Assembly: GCA_963556255.1 (NCBI GenBank)
Contig: OY744607.1
Coordinates: 6,355,239-6,419,238, forward strand
DNA length: 64,000 nucleotides
Reading direction: 5' to 3'
From: Allolobophora icterica
Lineage: Eukaryota; Annelida; Clitellata; Crassiclitellata; Lumbricidae
Part shown: positions 33,920 through 45,942 of the stretch, one piece after another
Layout: each line of letters opens with the position of its first letter
Position numbering within the stretch: position 1 is the stretch's first letter
Notes under the pieces: generated by a model
The model's database searches: none
What the model was told of the DNA's origin: nothing
Seen by the model: the letters and a program-made list of their open reading frames with translations, nothing else
Translations under genes and position numbers: made by a program

Positions 33920-36900
33920 CTGTCAATGTACAAATCATATTTCCAGAGTTTATTTGAACTTATCACACAATATTAATCGTATCCTATCCTGTGAAAATGA
34001 AGCTTCTAAAGCTATTAAAGTTAACAATCAATGCTAATTTTACTTTGAATGAAATATGAGACTGTAAAATTTTAGTAATTTTTATCGTGCCAGTATCTAA
34101 TGCACAAGGCATCGACTTAAATCAATCCATGTTTCCAATCTTGTTAGACAACAATCTGAGACATAAAATGTCTGGTGTAGGCCGATGTACCGGTACATCG
34201 AGTTGGTCAGTAGGTCTGTTACACACTCTTTCGAAGGCCAAGAGTTGTACTCAATGTCAGAACAGAATAAACTGTAATAAAACAAATTTGCTCCAACTTA
34301 ATTGTTTGGTGTTCTTTGGGTAAAATTTGCATAATCATTTGCTGTGAAAATCCTAAGTAATATAATAAACACGTATGAATGAAGGCAGTTACCCGGACAA
34401 ATGGTCTTGAACAAGAACTGCAGAACTCGTAATGACAAAAGGTACACATGAAATGAATACAGCCACCTTTCGACAACAAGTAGCGTCGCCTACAGCGTGG
34501 ACAATCTGAAGAGAAACAAAAAACCACGTACATCGGCACGGTAACCAAACGGATAGAGTGCTTGGCCTATTACACAAAGAGTACGGGTTCAAGTCTCTGC
34601 TCAAGTGTTTAAGCAAGTCCTTCGTGAACAATCCCTCAGCACCATCTATTATTTGTCATAATGGTGTGTGAGCACTATTGAACGCCGGCAATATCAATAC
34701 AGTTGTATTGTATACTAGTATCACGAAAGCCGATAACAAACATGTTCTTCATATACCAGAGTGTCCAGGGTTTGAATCATGCCTTGTACCAGGTCAGCGC
34801 TGGGTTATCAGGCATTCTCAATGTTTTCTTTGAAGTTTCCACTTCTGTATGCTCCTCCTAGGATAATTACTCAAAAATCACACATTGGTCCGAGTTTGTG
34901 ATCTTTACATGATACTTATTAGTTATTAAGAAATTAATTATTTCTGTATATTTTAAAGGATATGTTCAGAAGCCTTACGCAATAACCATCAGTAGGCAAG
35001 GTTCAATTCTGCACTCTTCATGTTACAAGTGCTTCACAGAGGTACTTAAATGTTCACATACATACATACATACACACAGACATACACACACATACAAGCA
35101 TACATAAATACATCCATACATACATAGCTTACTTATGTACGTACATACAGAAATGCATATATATACACATACACAAATACATACATGCATATATACAATA
35201 TCATACATACATGCATTGTTACACACACATACATACATAACTTTGCCTCTGTCCATACTTGGGTGGCGCCAGTCCAAACTCCTAAGCCTGAATAACGGAG
35301 CAAGGCAACACTAATCATCTTTATTAAGACACAGAGTTACTTCATAGAGTAACTTCTATACAGTAACTTCCATAGAGTAACTTCCAACAACCATGTTGGT
35401 TCTTGACAACAGGAAACAATATCTCACATACCGATTCCATTTTCCTGGAGTTGTTGTGCCAGCGCTGCCTCTTGGTATTCCGGATCATTTGATTTTTTCC
35501 AGTCTTGGAACATTTTGCAAGTGAGGCCCATGTGCTGTTCCTCCCACTTTAACACAAACACAACTTAAAATATTCAAAACAGATCAATTGTCTCTTTCCT
35601 TATTTTCCTTCACAATACAATCAGCTATTACTGAAACTCTTAAATCAACAATGCCTTTCGAGCAATATTATATTTCAAGATAAAGTAATCAGTTTAATAA
35701 TTAAATCATTTTGTCTCAAAATTTTGCCCCCTTCTTGAGTTGCACCCTGTTCCGTGGCACTGCTGGAACACCTCTCGCTACAGCACTGCTTTCAGCAAAT
35801 CTGCAATGCCTTTCCAACAATGCATGTATAGTATACATAACATTTAATTACATTACATTACTGGACCATCAATTCATTTTAAAGCAACCACCAATTAATG
35901 TCTCAAGCAGTGAATATATGGTGTGCACATATGTAAGTATATTTGTTTCGTGTGCATAAATGTATGTGCGAATGCATATAATATTATATATGTGTATAAG
36001 TATGTACGCATCTCCACCGGCAACAGCATGCAGGAATTATTGACATGGTTGACTTGACACAATAGGAAATCAATACAATGCATGCCAGGGTGAAATGACA
36101 ACAGTCCTAAGCAAGTTATCTTTAAAATGCATTAGAGGAGAAGGAGTCACTGAACACAAACCGGTTTCTTGCACTTGTGACACATTTCCATTTTGCACTC
36201 CGGACACATAACTCGACTGTAGCCATTTTCTTCAATCAAGAATCCCGAATGACAAGTGGCCTGACAGCACCAGAAACAAAATACCTGTCAATCTTCATCC
36301 TAGTTAGAACATGTCCAGAAATGCTTAGCAGAACTGCTCAGCACTTTGCATTTTACTTTCACGATATGCTTAATCCCAACAACTCTAATCATAATCGTAA
36401 ACTCCACACTGGCTGGCTGTCTGACTGCTTGCCAGACTACCTTTGTCAGACTGGCTCTCTGACTTACTGACTACATAAAGATAACTTCAGTGTACCAAAA
36501 TCTAAATGCTAAGCCAAGTATTCAAAGACATGAGACTTTACTACAGCGCAAGTTCTATACTATACTATACTATACTATACTATACTATACTATACTATAC
36601 TATACTATACTATACTATACTATACCACTGGTGTAAACTTGTCCAAAATATTGGGGGTATTTGGTCATTTTTTTCTACATTTATTGCATTGGGTGTACAG
36701 TCCATCTCAATTATTGGGGGGATGTGCCCCGGCTGCCCCCCAGAGTCTACGCCTATGCTGTACTATACTATACTGCAACATCTGGAAACCTACGTTGATG
36801 CACCAGAGGAAGTTTGGATTCCTCACAAGATTCCATTCCGTCATTTTGTGTTGATACGCTTGAAAGTCCTCAGAGGAAAGTAATGTCTGCAGCTGAAAAG

Positions 36901-39900
36901 CACAGTTCAATTCACATTAAAAGTGTGAGGGCACACTCAAATATGAGTGATCGTGTATTGTATATTTGAATGCATACTTTTATTGTCTTGTATTGCATAT
37001 TTCAAGGTATAGTTGTAGTGTCTTCCACTGTATACTGGAAGCTATGTATATAAATTGATTAGCTGGCTAATTGGCTGGACGGCTGAGTTTAAGCACGCCT
37101 ACATGATTTTTTAATTAGCTTTGAAGAGGCATAAGAGGCATCAAATCTGTGTTATCCAGTATTGTCTGCAAACATTATATACTTTGTAGACCTATATATA
37201 AACTGACTAGTTGCTTAGTTGACAAAACTCCCCCACTGCTCGTACTCTGGCAGTGCCAGTCGCTAGCCTGGATCACGGAGGAGGGGAAATAATCGTCTTA
37301 GTAATGACACAGTGTCTTTAAACAGCAACTAGCCTAGTTGGCACGTTGTCTGAGTTAAAACCAATTCATTCAATAATTTTCTTTACCCTGGCTTCAATTT
37401 GCTATATTTGTAGGTATTACCAAATCTCAGTTGTATTGTACTGTACCGTAGAATGACCGATGCTCTTACCTTGGGTTCCAGCAGCTGGAAGTGGAGTGAG
37501 GCATCGTTCACATCCTCAACATCCGGCAGGTGGCAGACGGGACAGATGAAGTTGGCAACGTATCCGTCGTGGATCATAACTTCAAAATATCTCTTCATGC
37601 ACGGATTGCAGACGACACACTGGCAGAAGGACAGGCCAAAAATCTAACACAAATGACATCGACAACAGCATATTAGAATCGTAAATGAAAACCAAAAGAT
37701 GTCAGTTTCATGTAAATATTAATGTCAGCAGTTGAAATCCAAATCACTGCATAACTATTCTATGCAACAACACCAAATTCTCAGTGATGGGCACTAAACT
37801 ATTTTTTTTAGTTAAACTAAAACTATTTTCCAACTAAAAAAAATAGTTTAACTAAAGTTGGCAACTAAGTTTGGAAATTAGTTAACTAAACTAAAAAAAA
37901 GTAGTTAAACTTTTTCCAACTTTTTTCCAACTTTTTACGACAAACATTTTCACAATAACAGAGGTTAAGTGAACTGTAATAATGCAGAGCGTCAATGACA
38001 ATTTCACCTTCAAACTATGCAATGTGTACTGTTCTAGCATACAGTTACAGGCGTAGTGTAAGTAGTGTATGTATTTGAAAACACAGGCTGTTAATGTTAA
38101 AACCATGGAGTGTTAATCAATAAGTTTTGCGTTGAGTTGTTGACAGTGTTCAATGTTCATTGCGGAAAATAGTTGCATATTGCTGATTTTTTTAGTTAAA
38201 CTTTTTAGTTACAAACTAAAAATTTTTAGTTAAACTATGGTTTTAACTAAACTATTTTTTAAAGTTAAAACTTCATCCTTAACTAAACAATTTTAGTTAA
38301 ACTAAAAGTTAGCAACTTTTTAGTTAACTATTGCCCATCACTGCAAATACTGCAAATATCGAGACTGGCAGTTAAGACAGGCCCACGTGGAAACACCACT
38401 TTCAACACAACACTAGTACTATTTCATATCCAAAGCTGCCCAAGCTCCTACAGGCTACAGAGTTGGCAACCATTAGCAATTCAACAAGATTTTGTTTTTC
38501 TCTGGTCATACCTATGCTAGAACTGTTCTTGGCACATGAGCTTTCTTTGTTGATGAACCTCTATTTTGGAATTCTCGTCCTGTATCTGCTTGTTCTGCTC
38601 ATTCACTTATTGCAGTTTAAGTTTTACCTTTATCTCAGACTCAGCTTAAGTTTAACCTTTGTCTCAGCTTACATTTTACCTTTTGAAAATTCTCATCATT
38701 CCTCTTCACTCTTAGTGGAATGATCTTCTGGAAATTCATCTGATTATAGTTTGGTTTTGGTGTGCCATCGGTTGATGCCTTGTGCATTAGACACTGGCAT
38801 GATAGAAGTTAACCAATTAATAAGAATAATAATGACTATAACGATAATAACGATAATGATGATGATAATGATAATAGTAATAATAATGAAAATAAAATAA
38901 TAATAAAATAATAATAATATTAATAGTAATAAAAAATTATAATAATAACCAGTCCTTTTTTCTAGAAAAAAAGTTCCGGAACTCAACAATAGGTTCTGGA
39001 ACTGAACAATTAGGGAAAGGCTAAGTTCTCGAGAAAAACTGGATTGGGGGTTGGGAGGGGTCTCAGTAAACACCGGAAACAGTTCACAACACTGAAATTA
39101 AATTGAAATAATAAAATTATTGTTTTCATTATTAAAATTAATTAATTATTTTTTCATAGCAGGAAAAGGTGCCAGAACGGCAGGAAAAGGTGCCAGAACA
39201 GCTGAAAAAAGCACTGATAATATAAAAAAATGGAGTTACTTGTCTATAACTGCTTTTGAACATTGTTTGGCCCCGACTGTCTATAATACTCTATATTATC
39301 AAATTATATAGGTCCATCTTTACAATTCAGTGTAACTTGCACTTGGCTAATCACATTGCAACTCGAAGAGAACTGGATGCTATGGTTGACACAGTTTTGC
39401 AATTTCTACACTGTTTGGGCTAACCTACCATCCGGAATCTGTACCCACCGGCATTTCATTTTTAGTCATAATAGTAATCTCAATCGTAAACTCCAAATTT
39501 CTAAAGCACCACTTAGCTTGAGAGCGAAGTGCAGGGCACCAGCATATTCACAAGCACGAGTCAGTTTTTAAGACTCAAATAAAAGCTCGCTTGTTTAGTC
39601 AAGCGTATCCTCATGACTGAGCAAGCCCGTTGTATACCAGGCTGTAAAGGTGATGAAACTAGAATTCCAAAACATTAATGCACGTACATAAAAATCATAA
39701 ATGATTTATTATACACGCTGGCATGGCCTTAGTTGCATATGTGTATGCATGTGTCTACATACATGTACATATGAATCCAAGTAAATGTACATTATATATA
39801 CATGTTTTTATATAGCGACCACATGGCCTAGACCCTTCACAGTTTTCAATGAATTGATCGAGTGAGATCCTTCACAACCGCTGCCCGTTTGAATGAAGAC

Positions 39901-42900
39901 AAGTCATCATAAAAGCACTGTTGCATCACTAGTCTGCTCGATTTAGGAGTGCTTCACAACCAAACCATGTCAGGATATGCAAGATCAGGTAGAAGAAAGG
40001 CAGCCGAAGTCTTGGAAATCTTGATTGCTTGTCAGGAAAACACACCCGTAATCCATTCACTCACGTTTAGTCAACTGCCAACAGCTCAATTTCACATTTC
40101 AAGCAGCTGTCAAATCTTAGAATCGTAGAACCTATATATAAACCGGCACGACACGAGAGGACATCAACAAAAATAGTTCTGAGAATAGCTAACTCAGGCA
40201 CACCTTAGTTAAATAAATCGTGATTAGTCACATCCTTTTCTATCAGCAGACAACTACAGAAAGAGCCAGTCAACCAGAGAAACAGCCAGCCAGAGAGACA
40301 GCCAGCCTGAGAGGCAGCCAGCCAGAGAGGCAGCCAACCATAAAACTTGTGCTCAAAGAATGGAACGGATCGACATTAGCAAGAAGCGTGAGCAATAAAA
40401 CCAGAAACAGTTACAAACACACATAAGGAAGTATTTAAAGCCAAAATTTCATAGCCATTCCTGTCGTTATCGTGCTTGGTTAGAGCGCTTGACCTGTGTA
40501 GGATCTTGAGCAAGTCCTCACTCACAACTGCTCTGCGCCATCGATGTTGTGTCATATGGTCGTGTGCACTTCTGAGCTTTGAAAGGAGGGCAGTATTAAA
40601 TGCAGTTGTGTTGCATGGCATAATACAGTTTTATTGTATTGTATAAATACAGTTTTATTGTACTTTATAAATTCAGTTGTATTGTATTGTAATCTTATGA
40701 TTTCTATAGCACCACCATATTTATGAAACAAGGCTTCAATCAATGGCCACTTCAAGTGAACTCGTTGTCGAGAAACCCAACACTATTAACAGATGGATTT
40801 TTCGGTACATGCCTGTAGCACGAAGATGGCCATTGTTTGCCTATCAGGCCATTTTCATCAATCCTTATGAAGAAGGCGCTCCATAACTCATGTATTTTCA
40901 GACTGCTAATACGACTAATTCTGCATTTTTGGGAGTTAGTTCTCTTATGCTTTTATTATGTACAGGATGTGGTTTCGGAAAGCCGTTGGATTACAGAAAA
41001 ACAAGTTTGGATTAGAGACAAAAACAGGTTTAAAGATTTAAAGAAGGCTGGATTACCTGATCTGATGGAAATGTCTCCCAGCATATCTGACATTTCTGCT
41101 CGATTGGGCACTCCAAGTTTTTCCACCAAGAGTCCATGACGTCCTCAATGACATCGTTCCAAACGTCAGGATTCATTCTGGAATTCTACAAATTAAGAAA
41201 AAAGAAGCATTGATCTTCCATTCTCTGATCAAAATCACATTTAAACAAAAGACTTCCATAGCGCCGTTATCAAACTCACATAAGACATTGATCATGTGAC
41301 ATCATAATCGAGAATCGTAATCCAAATCACGTGACAAAAAATATGTGATATCATATGACATGTGAGATCAAGAGATCCAAAACCAAGATTTTTATTATAA
41401 AAGAATATTTCATTCCCCCATAGGTCATTTCCCTTATCTGTGGGTAAGCTGCTGGGGGATATCTACTCCACTCATCCCAGATTCCCTTTTACTCGCAAGC
41501 CCCCTCTAGGTTGACTCAGCCTTCCACTCCCTAGGGGCAGCAGTAAAAATAAGTGGGTGCCTAAAAGACTGCCAATACGTGTGTTCAATAAGAATTTGAT
41601 AATAGTACCATCATGTGTCAAGTGTGTTACTGCGGCTTGTCAGTGAGCTTGTCAATAAACATGAACACGTTACTACAGCGTTGTTTAACAGCCACAAACC
41701 AACCAACACAACACCTCTTCGCGTTGAGCAGAATGGCGCATAAAATGGGAACACGTAAATGGTGCCACACTGTATATTGCTGTTATTACAGTCACAGCTA
41801 CATTTACAACACTAACTATTCGTTTATTCTGTGTGCACTGCAATACTGGTGCTCAGTGGCATCACTAGGGCTGGTGTCACCCGGTGCGGTAAGTCATGGT
41901 GTCACCCTGAAAAAAAGTGATGACCTTTTTTAGGAATTCGTCTCCCAAAAAAAGTGATGACTTTTTTTAGGAATTCCTCTCCCAAAAAATTAGATGACCC
42001 TTTTTTAGGAATTCCTCATCCTCAAAAAAATTTCATCATTTTCTCATGTTGGGTGTCACCCCCCCCCCCCCCACCCCCTCTGAGGGTGTCACCCGGTGCA
42101 GTCCGCACCCCCCGCACCCCCTCGTGACGCCACTGCTGGTGCTGTAAAGTTCTAATACTACAGAAACACTGAAAGTTGCACATTTATGAGTTCTAAAATC
42201 TGGTCATTCATAAAATGGAAATCAGTCTTCAAACCGAAATATCATGAGTCATAATAGCAGAAGTTATAGCTCTGAAACTTTACAAAAGCCAGTGAAGGGA
42301 TAGCTGAACCCGAAGATCTGACAGGTCTGTATGTTTGGTTAAACACACCTATAGATGCCCCACCCAGCAGGACTAAGTGAAGGTAGCATTGTGCACAAAC
42401 CTTTCAATTGCATGACAAGACATCTACTGAGAAGCACATTTAACAAGTGGTTAGATCTCAGAGGCTAGAAGTTAAAGGTGAAGCTGTCTTAGCAAGAGAG
42501 AAAGGATAGAGGGAGAAAGGGTGCAGATAGGTGATAGGTCTGTAGGGAAGGGGTAGGGAGGTGAAGTGGAAGGAGAGGCAAAAAGTAGGAGAAAGGAACA
42601 TTTTGCCAAACTATTGTGCAGTTCTTCTGCATGAGATACCGGTCATGCATGCACCCAGAGAGTCAAGTATAGACCTTTAAGAACATCTAAAAAAAATGTA
42701 TGTACATGTAACAAAAACACCCATGAGTCAGGGGTTAAAACTGGGGCTATGTGACAAAAATATCCCTGTAACTTAACGATCTGATCGGCTAAAACTAGGG
42801 CATTTGAGACCAAAATACCCCTATTTGTCAGAGATCTGATGGGCTAAAACTAGGGCCTTTGAGATTAAAATCTACCCCATAAGTCTGATTGTCTAAAACT

Positions 42901-44227
42901 GAGACTTGAGACAAAATTACGAGTACCTCTATAAGAGCTCATGGATTAAAACTGGGGCGTTAGTATATAATATTCTTCAACTGTTTTTCACTTTATGCTA
43001 ACCTCGTTGTCTTGGAAACCTGAAGGGGTGGAATTTTCCGGCTGACCCTTTTGTTCCAATTTGCTTACGTGTCTTGTGACAATCAACTTTACTCTGTCAT
43101 TGCCTAAGCACTTCCAGGCCTCGGTAATGTCTATATCGACTTTACACAGAATCAGAGAGGCAATGTTCCGATAGAAATATGACGACGAGTAACCGGTGCT
43201 TTCAAGAAGTTGGTTGACCTGTTTGAAATGCAACAAATACTGATTAAACCAGATCAATCAAATCAAATCAAATCAAATCAATTTATTGTTCCCAGAAACA
43301 AAACAAAATGAACAACATGAAGCTACAGTAAATAGAATTTCACAAACATAGTGCAGATTATTGCAGAAGTTTATCTAATTTGTCTTTTGTCTGCAGATAT
43401 CTGCATGCATGCACACACACACAACTGCATGTATACATGCATGTACAAATGTGTGCATGAGTGTATGCATGTATTTATGCACATATGTATGCATGCATGT
43501 ATATATGCATGTATTCTGTATTATGTATGAGACGGTTACTGTGTAAGAACCTTAAACAAGTCCTTCACTCACAATTACTTGATTGATGCTTGGTTATGAG
43601 ATAGTGGCACTTAATATACGAGAAATAATAAATAAATAAATAAATATTATTACCATCACATAAAGATTTATAAAGCACAAGTTAATATTACTAAATGCAC
43701 CACATATGTGCTAAGCAAGATGGCATCCAACTAGAAAATCTTGAATCGAGCACAGGTGAGTTCGATTGACTAAACACGTTACTGACTCGAATAACTTACG
43801 AAAGACACTGTCACAGTCATTTCGACAATACATCCAACATTAGCCATAGAAAAATCAAACACTTTCTGAAGTCGCTATACTGGTGCAACACACCAGGTGA
43901 GTGCTACACTTCAAAATAACAATAACAAATAATAGCAAATAAAACTGTGCGATAACAATTATCATACGAACCAAGTCATTCCATGTGGAAATAATGTGGA
44001 TTCTGGCTCTGTCGATATCTTCGTTATACAAAGACAATACTTGCACTAACTGCATTTCGGGAAGAGCGTTAAAGCTAACGGCTGGCATCTCCACGGATTC
44101 CTTTATCTGCTTCATCAACATCGACACGGGGCTGTAGGGATACACCCATACTTCCACATCACTAATTTGAATTTCCTCCAAATGGTCATTGGTACTCCGA
44201 GCCTGACATAACATAAAACCATACACA

Positions 44228-44258
<31 letters not shown>

Positions 44259-44272
44259 CAGCAGCTTGAGGC

Positions 44273-44359
<87 letters not shown>

Positions 44360-45911
44360 TACAGTAAACATATACAATAGGAGGCTAAACAGTTCAAAAA
44401 CAGAGGTCTAAAAACAAAGCCCTAATACTAATAATAATCTAAACATATCTACAGAGCTCTGCTCAAAAGCTAAGCGCAGGCACCAGCCTATTCACGAGCG
44501 CTGCGTCAAGTCAGACGGGTTGTCCAGCTATATCAGTTGGAGTAGACGGTAAAGACCAGGAAGAGGAGGTGGCAGAGGAGCTGCCAAGGAGGGTTCCGTG
44601 TAGGATGAGAAAGATTAGAAGGCAGAGGTTTGGATAGATCAAGGTGGGAGTTCTTGAAGAGGTAAGAATTTACTTTAGAGAGGGGCGATAGATGGCGCAG
44701 AGATATTTCTAAAGCATTACTTGAACGTTGAGCGCAGGGCACCAGCTTGCTCATGAGCACTGCGTTGTTCAGGGAGGTTGTCCAGCGATTCCAACTAGAG
44801 ATCCAAGTCTGGTAGCCAAGAGACCAGGAAGAGGACGGGACAGAGGGGCTGCAGAGGCAGAGAGTTCCAGATGGAGAAACCAGAGTAGTGGGGGTACTAC
44901 CATTATGAGCCCAAAGAAAGGCGATGACTCATCCCTGCACCGCCCCTTCCCCTCCCGTATTACGGCTTTGAGAACAATGGGGAGCTGAAACAATAGTGAT
45001 CTCTGAATCTCGCAAACAATAGGGAACTGGGCAACACAAAGAAACATTCACACTTACCATATTATAACCAAGTACACAATTAAGAGCCTATTAAGCCACA
45101 TTCAATTGTTCAACTCTGCTTCTAAGAGGGTTAGAGTTAGGGTTATAAAGAGCTGGCGCACCCATGCGGAACTGGCACACCAATGAGGAGCACCATGCGG
45201 AACCGAACCAGCGTACCCATGACGAGCCAAGACACCCATGCGCAACAGGCCCACGCAGACATACATTTGCATTTAGCATATAGTTCAACTCTCAATACAA
45301 TATCCTTGACCTCAGGTCATAAACACTATTTTGACTTACGTGGTAGTGTATTATTATTTCTTACAATTTAGCTGTCTATGCATTTACCGCATATTGGAAA
45401 GACTCACATCTTTATGAAACTGGTTTTAAAACACATATAAATGCCAAACTAGGTCATACATATACACAAATATAAACAACATTTATTTTCATTATATTCA
45501 ATATAGCTTAATTATATTTGAATTATAAGTTGTACTTTTGAGTGGTTTATTTGGATGTGTTACTGGCGCAGCTAAATTTGCTACGCATATTACGGTTTAA
45601 TTAAAGTCATTTCTTCTATCAATTTAAAAACTTTTTTAATATTTTTAAATTATATGAACGCCGGCTAAAGACTTGTACCAGGAACAAGATATATTCTCCA
45701 AAACATGCTCTAAAAGAACTATATAGGCTGTAACCATGGAAGAGACGTAGTACTGAGGGGCAGAGGTTACAAACACATTAGATCCAGAAATAAAATAAGG
45801 CTCAGAAATAAGGCTTAAAACTTAAAATGTAGGCCTGGCCTATGCATATTAAACAATGCATGAAAACAAAGTATGTATGTATGTATGTATGTATGTATGT
45901 ATGTATGTATG

Positions 45912-45942
<31 letters not shown>

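Noticed and set aside
43855..44397. One 180-codon minus frame
   Set aside because: Only 44202-43972 is a real HOIP exon; the rest is (AT)n repeat and intron read-through.
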